DNA of 64,000 nt, taken from contig NZ_CP104562.2 of NCBI RefSeq assembly GCF_025398155.2, positions 3,038,001-3,102,000 of the forward strand, in the 5' to 3' direction. Origin of the DNA: Roseateles amylovorans (lineage in GTDB: Bacteria; Pseudomonadota; Gammaproteobacteria; Burkholderiales; Burkholderiaceae_C). Below, piece after piece: positions 41,812 through 49,012 of this stretch (within the stretch, counting starts at the first letter, position 1; every line of letters starts with the position of its first letter). Below the pieces are notes generated by a model. That model made no database searches. It was given only the letters and a program-made list of their open reading frames with translations, and was not told the DNA's origin. Position numbers and translations under genes: made by a program.

Positions 41812-42843
41812 ATGAAAAGCAAATCGACCCGGCGAGCCGCACGGCCTTGGAAAGGTCGGGGCGCGTTGGCGGTGGCGCTGTCGGTGGGCGCCGTGTTCGC
41901 CGCACGCTGGTGGGCCGACACCGCATCCGCACACGAAGGCGTGCGCCTCGCGCCGCGCTCGGTGCTGGCGTCACTGCCTGTGGATTCGCCGGACCTGAAC
42001 GATACCGGCTCGTCGTCGACGGTCACGGAGGCCGCCGAGGGCGAAGCCTCGCTGCGGCCGACCCATTGGGAACTGTGCGGTCTCGGCCAGATGCCAGTGC
42101 CGCCGGGGGCGGGCGCATCGGCGGCCGAGCTGCCACCGTCGCTCGGCGAGGACGCGTTGCGACAGGCGCGGCAACAGGTGGCGGCGCGGCTGATGCAGGG
42201 GACCGCGCGGGCCCGGGTGGTGAGCCTGTTGATGTCACGTCCCGCCGACGAGGCGGGCGAGGGCGCCGCGCAGGTGTGGGCCGCCTCGGTGATGCGGGCG
42301 GCCTTGCACAGCGGTGAAGCGCAGGCGATGCACTGGGCCGCTGCGGCCTGTCCCTTCGCTGCCGACGGACCGTCGTGCCGGCTGACCTTGCTGCGCGCGC
42401 GGGTGCGGGTGGAGCCTGAGAACGCGCTGCATTGGATGGCCTGGGCACAGGAGGAGCCGGAACAGTCGGCCGCCGCCTGGGCGGGCCTGCAGCGCGCCAG
42501 CCGCTGGACCTCCGATCGGCTGGGGATGGCGCGCACCCTGCTGCAGGAGTCGGGGGCCCAAGGCGGGTCAGGCGTGACGCCCTATCTGATGCGTGATCTG
42601 CTGTTGCAGCTCCAGATGGAGGGCGCGGCCTTGCCGGAGCCGGAGCCGACGTCCGCCGCTTGCCGTGAGGCCGGTGCGCCGGCAGCGGCGTGTGAGCGGC
42701 TGGCGGCGATCGCACCACCGGCAGGATCCCAGGGGGCGTTGACGCCGGTGTCCGACACCGGCGCACCGTATGGCTGCAACAGCGTCGCACGGGTGGAGAC
42801 GCGGATCCGAGGCTCGGACGGCGCCGCTGAGCGCGCGCAGTGA
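41812..42843 (+). CDS. Exported or membrane-anchored protein of unknown function
   Basis: A 343-aa protein that I do not recognise. ATG 41812 follows GATGAGGAGACCC, a strong site, 8 nt after the propeller stop. A basic N-terminus and a hydrophobic stretch (GALAVALSVGAVFAARWW) suggest a signal anchor or a signal peptide cleaved near TASAHEG. The rest is alanine- and glutamate-rich and helical, with repeat-like blocks (QVWAASVMRAALHSGEAQAMHWAAAACPF, LLRARVRVEPENALHWMAWAQEEPE, LQRASRWTSDRLGMARTLLQ) that resemble Sel1/TPR-type solenoids. Six cysteines in the mature part could pair. Co-transcription with PL3 and the propeller suggests a role in the same surface or secretion process. Confidence 0.6.
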   Translation: MKSKSTRRAARPWKGRGALAVALSVGAVFAARWWADTASAHEGVRLAPRSVLASLPVDSPDLNDTGSSSTVTEAAEGEASLRPTHWELCGLGQMPVPPGAGASAAELPPSLGEDALRQARQQVAARLMQGTARARVVSLLMSRPADEAGEGAAQVWAASVMRAALHSGEAQAMHWAAAACPFAADGPSCRLTLLRARVRVEPENALHWMAWAQEEPEQSAAAWAGLQRASRWTSDRLGMARTLLQESGAQGGSGVTPYLMRDLLLQLQMEGAALPEPEPTSAACREAGAPAAACERLAAIAPPAGSQGALTPVSDTGAPYGCNSVARVETRIRGSDGAAERAQ

Positions 42844-42844
42844 A

Positions 42845-42874
42845 TGAAAAAACCCGACGGGCGACCGTCGGGTT
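42845..42874 (-). terminator. Rho-independent terminator, minus strand
   Basis: A perfect 10-bp stem (AACCCGACGG 42851-42860, CCGTCGGGTT 42865-42874) with a GCGA tetraloop. On the minus strand it is followed by TTTTTT (complement of 42847-42852). It lies 125 nt downstream of the metalloprotease-like gene and would end the minus-strand 43-45.6 kb unit. It also sits 2 nt after the stop of the plus-strand unknown gene. Confidence 0.8.
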
Positions 42875-42998
42875 CGGTCGGGCCTCGTCGGGTTCCGGGA
42901 CACAGTCGGGCCTGCGAAACGGCCCGGCTGTCTCGGTCGACGCCTCGAGTCGTCCACGCGCCAGCGCGTGAATGCCTCGTCGCGTCAACGCCGTCGGC

Positions 42999-44501
42999 TT
43001 ACCAGCCGATGTCCTTCAGCAGCGGGACGGTCAGGTCCTTCGGCGGCACCAGCACCGTGCCGAGGTCGCGGCTGATGTTGGGCTCCATCAGCAGGTTGGG
43101 CGTGGCCGAGACATCCCAGTGGGAGACCGACGAGCCCGAGATCAGCGGATTGGGCGTGTACAGCAGCGGACGGCCCGCCAGGTCCGCACCGGCGCGACGG
43201 TTCGGATCCACCGCGAGCGATGCCGAGGCCGAGCCCGGCTTGCCGCGCGTGCCGTAAGGCACCGACGCCGTGATGGCCGCGCGCAGCGCCGCACCGTCGG
43301 TCTGCGACACGCTGACCGTGGGGATCACGATCGACGCATCGGTCCCGCCCAGGCCCGGGGCCGAGCCGGCCGCGTTGTTGGCGATGATCACCCCGATGGC
43401 GCCGGCATTCTGCGCATTCTTGGCTTTCACCGCGAAGCCGCAGGTGCCGCGGTCGATCACCGCCACCTTGCCGGTCACTGCCGCCGTGTCGGCGGCATCG
43501 AAGGGCAGGCAGCCCTGGCCGTTGACGGTGTCGGCCTTGATCGTGGCCAGCGCCCCCAGGCTCAGGCCGGTGGCGACCGTCGGTCCGAACGAGGCGGTGT
43601 TGTACGAATACAGCCCTGCGGAACCCGGTGCCGGCGAGGCGATCTTCAGCACCGGCTGGGCGGTCAACATCGGCGCACCGGCCGCCACGTTCGGGCCGTT
43701 CCAGGCCAGTCCGGCCGGGTTGACGGCCGAGACGCGGCGCTCGGCGCTGGTCATGTTGAGCCAGGTCTTGCCCGCGGTGTTGTCGTACATGAACTGTTCC
43801 CACACGCTGGGCAGGCCGCCCGAGCTGACGTAGGAGGTGCCGGCGGCATTGAGCCGGTAGCCCACGGCCGAGGCGACCGAGCCGGTGTAGACCGAGACCA
43901 CCGAGAAGCCCAGGCCGTGGCCCAGCTCATGCAGCAGGGTCTCGACGAAGTTCACCTTGTCGCCGGCATTGCCGTCCACACCGAGGTAGAAGGGCGAGCC
44001 CTCCAGGCAGCCGGTGTTGCCGAGGTTCACATTGAACTGGGTCTTGATGTCGACGTTGCCGTAGCCGGAGCCGTCGTCGGCCTGGCCGTCCGACAGGTTC
44101 ACGCCAGCCAGCTTGTTGGCCAGGGCCTGCGGATACCAGGTGCCGGGCTGACCGCCGGGGAAGTCATGCCAGATGTTCCAGGCGCCGGCACTGCCCAGCG
44201 TGGCCGAGGTGGCGGTGCAGGTCAGGCTCTCCCAGCCGGCATTCACCGTGATGGTGACCGGCGACTGCAGCGCCTGTTCCCAGATGTCGGCCACATAGCG
44301 GTAGACATACATCCGCTGCTCGCCGAGCGTGAGGCCCGGGTTGCCGCCGACGGGACTCACCGGCGTGGTGTCGTTGAAGCCCACACCCGCGGGGTCGCGG
44401 CTCTGGATCACGATGGTCGCGGCCTGGGACACGCCCACGGCGCCGCAGAAGGCGGCCAGCAGCGCGGTGCGCAGGGCGGTCTGCTTGATGCTCTTGTGCA
44501 T
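42999..44501 (-). CDS. Secreted HExxH metalloprotease-like protein with PA-type domain
   Basis: A 500-aa exported protein (signal ending GVSQA). ATG 44501 has GAGAGGTCCC upstream. A zinc motif HELGHGLGF (H191, E192, H195) stands in LLHELGHGLGFSVV, the gluzincin/metzincin-like form; the third ligand is not obvious. Inserted after it is a protease-associated (PA) region (CLPFDAADTAAVTGKVAVIDRG, then VKAKNAQNAGAIGVIIANN). The C-terminus LMEPNISRDLG...LLKDIGW is shared by a group of secreted bacterial PA-domain proteins often annotated as peptidases. Four cysteines lie in two likely pairs. It is the last gene of a unit with a PEP-CTERM protein and a short companion protein. Whether it cleaves protein is untested; the motif makes it likely. 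Confidence 0.75.
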   Translation of the reverse strand: MHKSIKQTALRTALLAAFCGAVGVSQAATIVIQSRDPAGVGFNDTTPVSPVGGNPGLTLGEQRMYVYRYVADIWEQALQSPVTITVNAGWESLTCTATSATLGSAGAWNIWHDFPGGQPGTWYPQALANKLAGVNLSDGQADDGSGYGNVDIKTQFNVNLGNTGCLEGSPFYLGVDGNAGDKVNFVETLLHELGHGLGFSVVSVYTGSVASAVGYRLNAAGTSYVSSGGLPSVWEQFMYDNTAGKTWLNMTSAERRVSAVNPAGLAWNGPNVAAGAPMLTAQPVLKIASPAPGSAGLYSYNTASFGPTVATGLSLGALATIKADTVNGQGCLPFDAADTAAVTGKVAVIDRGTCGFAVKAKNAQNAGAIGVIIANNAAGSAPGLGGTDASIVIPTVSVSQTDGAALRAAITASVPYGTRGKPGSASASLAVDPNRRAGADLAGRPLLYTPNPLISGSSVSHWDVSATPNLLMEPNISRDLGTVLVPPKDLTVPLLKDIGW

Positions 44502-44509
44502 GGGACCTC

Positions 44510-44947
44510 TCACTTGGTGGGCAGCGCGGACGACTCGACGATGCCGTTGCGCACGGCGGCCTCGGCCTCTTCCTTGGTGGCGAAGCAGCGTTCGGCCAGG
44601 CTGCCGTCGGCGCGGCGGACCATGACCGAGAAGCTGGTCATTTCGTCGGTCACCCGAACGCCGGTGGCGCCGTTGGCGTGGTACTTGATCTGCGGCGTGA
44701 CCGGTGCGGCGCGCAGCACGGAGCGGCGCACGTTGCGCAGCGACTGCAGCGCGGCATGCTCCTCGGCGGTGGCGGCGCGCAGCTTGCCAGTCTCGGCGTC
44801 GCGCACGACGACGATCTGGTTGGTGGTGTCGGCGGCTGCGGCGGCGCTGACGGGCAGGGCCTCCTGACGCTCATGGCCCTCATGGGCCAGCGCGCTCAGG
44901 GGCAGGGCGGCGGCAAGCGCCAGGCCCAGGATGGTGCGGGTCTGCAT
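44510..44947 (-). CDS. Short exported protein, probable post-PEP-CTERM-1 type
   Basis: A 145-aa exported protein with signal MQTRTILGLALAAALPLSALA and a following HEGHERQEALP. ATG 44947 follows CTCGAGGAGTTTTCC. The mature part contains IVVVRDAETGKLRAATAEEHAAL, a word typical of the small proteins that accompany PEP-CTERM genes (called post-PEP-CTERM-1 in some annotations), and a C-terminal strand set ADGSLAERCFATKEEAEAAV. I assign the family from memory with moderate confidence. It lies 23 nt downstream of the PEP-CTERM gene and 8 nt upstream of the metalloprotease-like gene, on one transcript. Function is unknown. Confidence 0.7.
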   Translation of the reverse strand: MQTRTILGLALAAALPLSALAHEGHERQEALPVSAAAAADTTNQIVVVRDAETGKLRAATAEEHAALQSLRNVRRSVLRAAPVTPQIKYHANGATGVRVTDEMTSFSVMVRRADGSLAERCFATKEEAEAAVRNGIVESSALPTK

Positions 44948-44970
44948 GGAAAACTCCTCGAGACGGTGGC

Positions 44971-45612
44971 TCAACGCGACTGGCGGCGGCGACGGATGGC
45001 GGCCAGACCCAGCAGGCTCAGGCCGGCCAGTGCCCAGGACGAGGGCTCCGGCACGGTGGCGACCAGGTTGTCGACACCCACATAGTTCGCGCCGTCCGCA
45101 GCGCCCACATATTCGATGGCGAAGCGGGCATTGCTGCCCAGGCCCTGGCCGGCGATGGACAGGCTGTACTGGGTCCAGGCCCCGGTGGTGGTGACGGTGG
45201 TGCCCAGCAGCGCGTTGCTGATGTCGCCGCTGGCATCCACCAGGCCGAACGCCAACTGGTCGGCATAGCCGTCCAGGATGTCGCTGCGGGCCCAGAACGA
45301 GATCACCAGGTTCTCGGCGGTGGAGAACACCGGCGTGATCAGCCAGCTGCCCAGCAGGCCGCCGGCCGGCGCGTTGTTGTAGTTGGCGCTGATGTAGGAC
45401 TCGGCGGTGCCGGTGAGCGCGCTGAAGATGTTGCCGTCGCCCTGGACCCAGGGGAGCGTGGCGCCACCGGGCGTGCCGGTGTTGGTGATGATCCAGCCGG
45501 CGCTGGTCAGGCCTGGCACCTGGTCGAAACCCTCGCTCAGGAGGGAGACGTCCGCATGGGCCGAGGCCGCGGCGGCGACCAGCGCCAAGGCCACGGAGGC
45601 TTTCTTGAACAT
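44971..45612 (-). CDS. PEP-CTERM surface protein with beta-sandwich domain
   Basis: A 213-aa exported protein (MFKKASVALALVAAAASAHA signal). ATG 45612 has AAGGATC upstream. The body is a jelly-roll of the choice-of-anchor-J type (SEGFDQVPGLTSAGWIITNTG, SWLITPVFSTAENLVISFWARS, RFAIEYVG). The C-terminus is a textbook PEP-CTERM sorting signal: VPEPSSWAL, a hydrophobic helix (AGLSLLGLAAI) and a basic RRRRQSR tail. Such signals are processed by exosortase (EpsH/XrtA) and are linked to exopolysaccharide-dependent display. No exosortase is in this window, so it should be elsewhere in the genome. It heads the three-gene unit, with a CRP-like site about 140 nt upstream. Confidence 0.88.
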   Translation of the reverse strand: MFKKASVALALVAAAASAHADVSLLSEGFDQVPGLTSAGWIITNTGTPGGATLPWVQGDGNIFSALTGTAESYISANYNNAPAGGLLGSWLITPVFSTAENLVISFWARSDILDGYADQLAFGLVDASGDISNALLGTTVTTTGAWTQYSLSIAGQGLGSNARFAIEYVGAADGANYVGVDNLVATVPEPSSWALAGLSLLGLAAIRRRRQSR

Positions 45613-45750
45613 TGCAAGATCCTTCTTCGAAAGCGACGGGATGTCCGCCGCACGGTGGGGAGGTGCGCGTCCCCGGGTGACGGGTGGCGCAGAAGTCCGG
45701 CTGGACCGTCGACGGGGAGGACACCGGCGGTCGTTCGGGGCGCCTGATTC

Positions 45751-45766
45751 TGTGACGGAGGTCACG
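45751..45766. promoter_or_regulatory. CRP/FNR-type site upstream of the PEP-CTERM gene
   Basis: TGTGACGGAGGTCACG matches the TGTGA-N6-TCACA consensus of CRP/Vfr proteins at nine of ten core positions. It lies 139-154 nt upstream of the PEP-CTERM ATG on the opposite strand. Binding is inferred from the match only. Confidence 0.4.
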
Positions 45767-45912
45767 AAACGCTACGGGGGACGACACGAGGTCCCCCCTC
45801 AGACGGAGGGGTAGATGTTTCCCTAAGAGGCGCGGGCGGCGCGGCGGGGACGGGGAGAAAGCGGGGCGACGCTGTGGCGCCAAAGCCCGAACGACGCCGG
45901 GACGACGCCTTG

Positions 45913-45942
45913 GTGACGCGATCGTGACGCGATCGTGACGCG
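45913..45942. repeat. 11-bp direct repeat GTGACGCGATC
   Basis: Two full copies (45913-45923, 45924-45934) and a third partial copy (GTGACGCG 45935-45942) are in tandem in non-coding DNA, about 300 nt upstream of the PEP-CTERM gene. The 11-bp period puts them on one helix face. Confidence 0.75.
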
Positions 45943-46339
45943 CGGCCGGTGCGACGAACTCGGCCAGCGGCGTGCCGGCCGGGTTCGCGACGCACCGCCG
46001 GCTGCGCGGGCACAGGCGTCGCGATGTGGTGTCCTTGGTGCAAACACCGATGGTCAGCGCACATGGCCCATCAGGGCGGGCGCCTCTGCGCATCCATCGG
46101 GCTTGAGGACTGGGGATGCCGCTGCGCTGCCTGGGGTCAGGTCATTCAGTTGCCCTCGGCGGCGACACCATTGGCGTGCGCTGAGGCATCTCGTGGGCTG
46201 TCCGATCAGGCGCGGTCGTTCGCGCCGTCGCGGTCAACGGGGGCGGCCCAGCAGGCGGCGCAGGCGGCGCCGCTCCGACGGGTGCGCCAGCAAGTCGGTG
46301 GTCGGTGGCGCTGGCGGGGCCGCCGTGTCGCGCTGCGGC

Positions 46340-47872
46340 TCAGACCAGGGCAAAGACGTCGTCGAAGCGATGGAGGGCGTCGTCGATCACCGCATCGGTG
46401 TCGGCCAGGCTGGTGTAGAACCGGCTGCCGGCCACGCTGACGATGCCGTGGGCGGTGTAGGCCGCGCCCATCTCTTCCATCATGTGTTTGCGACGTTGCG
46501 CTTCGGCCTTCACCTTGATCAGCTTCCAGAGGCTGCTGGTGTCGAGCAGCAGGACGCCGGAGGTCTGCAGATGCACCACCGAGCCCATGTTGTAGGCCAC
46601 ATACGGCAGACCGCGCCGCTGGATGATCTCGTCCAGCCCGCGCCGCAGCCGGTCGCCGGCGCGGCCGGCCACCGCGGGCGCATGGGTGCGCTCAGTCTCC
46701 AGCAGGGCGTGATAACCGGCCACGCAGGTCAGCGGATTGGCCGACAAGGTGCCACCGACGAACGCCCGGCGTGTGGTGCTGCCGATGCCGCCCACCAGGG
46801 ACATCATGAGCTCCCGGCGGCCGCCGATGGCGCCCGCCATCGGATAACCGCCGGTGAGGCATTTGCCCAGCACCGTCAGATCGGGCGTGACGCCGAAATA
46901 CCCCTGCGCGCCGCCCATGCCGGCGCGGAAGCCGGTCACCACCTCATCGAAGATCAGCAACGCGCCGAACTCATCGCACAGCGCGCGCACCTGGGCGTTG
47001 AAGTTCCGGTGGACCGGCCGGGTGCCGCTCTCCGGTCCCAGCGGCTCCAGGATCACGGCCGCAGTGCCGCCTCGCAGCCGGTTCCAGCGCAGCAGGCGAC
47101 GCAAGGCCTCCGGGTCATTGGGCAGGCATTCCTGGGTGTGGGCGGTGGCGCCGCGCGGAATGCCGGTGGCCTCCATGCGTCCGGTCTTGGGCAGGCGCAT
47201 GCCGTAGACCAACTGGTCGCTCCAGCCGTGATAGGCCCCGCCGATCTTGATCACCCGTTGGCGGCGCGTGACCGTGCGGGCCAGGCGCACCGCGCCCATC
47301 ACCGCCTCGGTGCCGGAGCCCAGCAGCCGGATCATCTCCACGCCGGGCATGTGACGGCAGACCAGTTCGGCGAGCTTCACCTCGTACTCATGCAGCAGGC
47401 CGGTGACCGGACCGCAGTGGTCCAGCAACGCCTTCACCGGCTCGCGCACGGCGGCGGGATTGCTGCCCAGCAGCGTCGGCCCGCCGGCCTGCAGGAAGTC
47501 GATGTAGCGATTGCCGTCGACATCGGTGAGATACGGGCCATCCGCCCGGGACATGGCCAGCGGGAACGGATGGTTGAACGACAGGTTGTGCTGCACCCCG
47601 CCCGGGATCACGGCGCAGGCGCGTTCGGCCAACTGCTTGGAGCCCTGGCAGTGCGCGTCGAACCAGCGAAGCACCTTGGACATCGCATCGGGCCGGATCG
47701 GCCGCATCGGCTGGGCCACCAGATCGGCCAGACGGCGGTACAGCTGCTCGGTATCCGGCCAGGCCGAAATCGCCGGTGTGTCCGGACCGATCGGTGACTC
47801 GGCGCCCGCCGGGGGCGGGGGCGAGGCCGTCGTCGCGACCGATGGGCGAGGGGCTGTAGCGAGTTCACTCAT
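46340..47872 (-). CDS. Class III PLP-dependent aminotransferase
   Basis: A 510-aa fold-type I enzyme of the class III aminotransferase family, close in layout to glutamate-1-semialdehyde aminomutase. Family blocks are VIPGGVQHNLSF, GNRYIDFLQAGGPTLLG, LLGSGTEAVMGAVRLAR, IKIGGAYHGWSD, ALLIFDEVVTGFRAG and VLGKCLTGGYPMAGAIGG with the PLP lysine K337. A proline-rich N-terminal extension of about 35 residues and an Arg/Trp-rich helical segment precede the usual start, making it longer than HemL (about 430 aa). A true HemL role is doubtful given this extension and the changed substrate loops; such paralogues act on diverse amino-group donors. It has no obvious operon partner. ATG 47872 has a weak ribosome-binding site. 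Confidence 0.85.
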   Translation of the reverse strand: MSELATAPRPSVATTASPPPPAGAESPIGPDTPAISAWPDTEQLYRRLADLVAQPMRPIRPDAMSKVLRWFDAHCQGSKQLAERACAVIPGGVQHNLSFNHPFPLAMSRADGPYLTDVDGNRYIDFLQAGGPTLLGSNPAAVREPVKALLDHCGPVTGLLHEYEVKLAELVCRHMPGVEMIRLLGSGTEAVMGAVRLARTVTRRQRVIKIGGAYHGWSDQLVYGMRLPKTGRMEATGIPRGATAHTQECLPNDPEALRRLLRWNRLRGGTAAVILEPLGPESGTRPVHRNFNAQVRALCDEFGALLIFDEVVTGFRAGMGGAQGYFGVTPDLTVLGKCLTGGYPMAGAIGGRRELMMSLVGGIGSTTRRAFVGGTLSANPLTCVAGYHALLETERTHAPAVAGRAGDRLRRGLDEIIQRRGLPYVAYNMGSVVHLQTSGVLLLDTSSLWKLIKVKAEAQRRKHMMEEMGAAYTAHGIVSVAGSRFYTSLADTDAVIDDALHRFDDVFALV

Positions 47873-47947
47873 GAGGGGTCCGGGTTCCGCGAGGGAGGTG
47901 ATGTTGCCGCAGGTCGGGCCTCGGAGTCAGCATTTCGTCGTGGGTTT

Positions 47948-47979
47948 GGGGCGACGGCCAGGGGCTTGGCCATCGCCCC
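47948..47979 (-). terminator. Terminator-like stem-loop after the NmrA-like gene
   Basis: A 13-bp stem with one mismatch (47948-47960 with 47967-47979) and a 6-nt loop begins 8 nt after the stop of the minus-strand NmrA-like gene. It is GC-rich with no T-run on the minus side, so termination is plausible but not certain. Confidence 0.45.
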
Positions 47980-47986
47980 AGCCCGG

Positions 47987-48856
47987 TCAGGACGTTGTCA
48001 CCAGCTCTTGCACCAGCGCCGCATAGCGACGCAGCGGCCGGCCCAGCAGGGCTTCCAGCGTCTGCACCGTGCCGGGCTCGGCGATCATGCCGTGCTGCTG
48101 GATGCGGCCCATCATCAGCCGCATGTCATAGGCCATCCAGCCCGGGACGGCCGTGGCCAGTTGCGCCTCGAACGCCTGCAGGTCGTTGCCGCCGAACTGA
48201 ATCGTGCGTTGCAGTGCGGCGCTCCAGATTGCTGCGGCGGACTCACCCGTCAGGCTGTCCGGGCCGACCACGTCCAGGCGCAGTCGGGGCTGCGGGGTGG
48301 CCGCCGCATCGCGGCGCAGTAGTTCGGCGACGGCCACATCCGCCAGATCGCGGGTGTCCACCATCGACACGCCCGCCGATCCGAGCGGCATCGGGTAGAC
48401 GCCGTAGCCTTCGATCACCGGCTTGACCTGCAGGTCGTTCTGCATGAAGTAGGCGGGCCGCAGGATGGTGGCGGGCAGGTCCAGGGTGTCGATCATCCGT
48501 TCCACCGTGAATTTGCCGGTGAAGTGCGGCACGTCGACGAACCGGTCGGCGTGAATCACCGAGAGGTAGACGATGCGCTCGATGCCGGCCTCCCGTGCCA
48601 GGCTCAGCGTCTGCAGCGCCTGGGTGACCTCATCCGGGTTGACGGCGTTGAGCAGGAACAGCGTGCGCACGCCGGAGAGCGCCGATCGCATCGAGGCGAC
48701 GTCCGTCAGGTCGGCGACCACCTCCTGCACACCGGTCGGAAGCGGCGCGCGTCCGGCCCGGCGCACCAGCGCCTTCACGGCGGCGCCTTGTCGCGACAGA
48801 CCTTGGACAACGAGGGAACCGATGGTGCCGGCAGCGCCGGTAACGAGGATGCTCAT
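47987..48856 (-). CDS. NmrA-like NAD(P)-binding oxidoreductase
   Basis: An atypical short-chain dehydrogenase of the NmrA/HSCARG type, 289 aa. ATG 48856 follows AAGGAGATTTTC. The Rossmann motif is at the very start (ILVTGAAGTIGSLVVQGL, GxxGxxG form), then VVADLTDVASMRSAL, TLFLLNAVNPDEV, ERIVYLSVIHADRF and FTVERMIDTLDLPATILRPAYFMQND. The YxxxK of classical SDRs is replaced by HFTGKF, so catalysis may differ or the protein may be a redox sensor. It is followed by a stem-loop. The quinone oxidoreductase gene lies 156 nt upstream on the same strand, and the pair may form one redox-stress unit under the divergent LysR. Confidence 0.85.
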   Translation of the reverse strand: MSILVTGAAGTIGSLVVQGLSRQGAAVKALVRRAGRAPLPTGVQEVVADLTDVASMRSALSGVRTLFLLNAVNPDEVTQALQTLSLAREAGIERIVYLSVIHADRFVDVPHFTGKFTVERMIDTLDLPATILRPAYFMQNDLQVKPVIEGYGVYPMPLGSAGVSMVDTRDLADVAVAELLRRDAAATPQPRLRLDVVGPDSLTGESAAAIWSAALQRTIQFGGNDLQAFEAQLATAVPGWMAYDMRLMMGRIQQHGMIAEPGTVQTLEALLGRPLRRYAALVQELVTTS

Positions 48857-48866
48857 GAAAATCTCC

Positions 48867-48931
48867 TTGAATGAATGAATGAAGCGGAAAGCGGAACGTG
48901 ATCAGGAACGGGAACAGGAACGGGAACGGAA
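48867..48931. repeat. Short direct repeats in intergenic DNA
   Basis: GAATGAATGAATGAAG at 48870-48885 is a tetranucleotide run, followed by GGAACAGGAACGGGAACGG words at about 48904-48930 (pentamer/hexamer GGAAC-type repeat). They lie between the NmrA-like and quinone-oxidoreductase genes. The first run is directly upstream of the ribosome-binding site of the NmrA-like gene. Confidence 0.6.
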
Positions 48932-49012
48932 TGGCGTCCAGCGGAACAGGCGACACGGTGGGGCGAACGCCGGGTCCTGGGCATGGGGGCCAGGCCTTGA
49001 TCGCTCAGGCCT

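Larger units (their letters stand above)
45613..46339. other. Long upstream region of the PEP-CTERM gene
   Basis: These 727 bases hold no supported gene. They contain, from right to left towards the PEP-CTERM gene, a triple direct repeat (45913-45942), an AGGG/CCCT inverted repeat (45807-45824), overlapping hairpins (45776-45811) and a CRP-like palindrome (45751-45766). The part 45950-46339 holds open frames without ribosome-binding sites or motifs. Confidence 0.45.

Noticed and set aside
42875..42998. Second hairpin (GACACAGTCGGGCC / GGCCCGGCTGTC) as another terminator
   Set aside because: It is imperfect and has no T-run on either strand; the hairpin at 42845-42874 already explains termination.
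46340..47872. Aminotransferase as hemL (haem biosynthesis)
   Set aside because: The long N-terminal extension and altered substrate loops do not fit HemL, and no haem genes are nearby.
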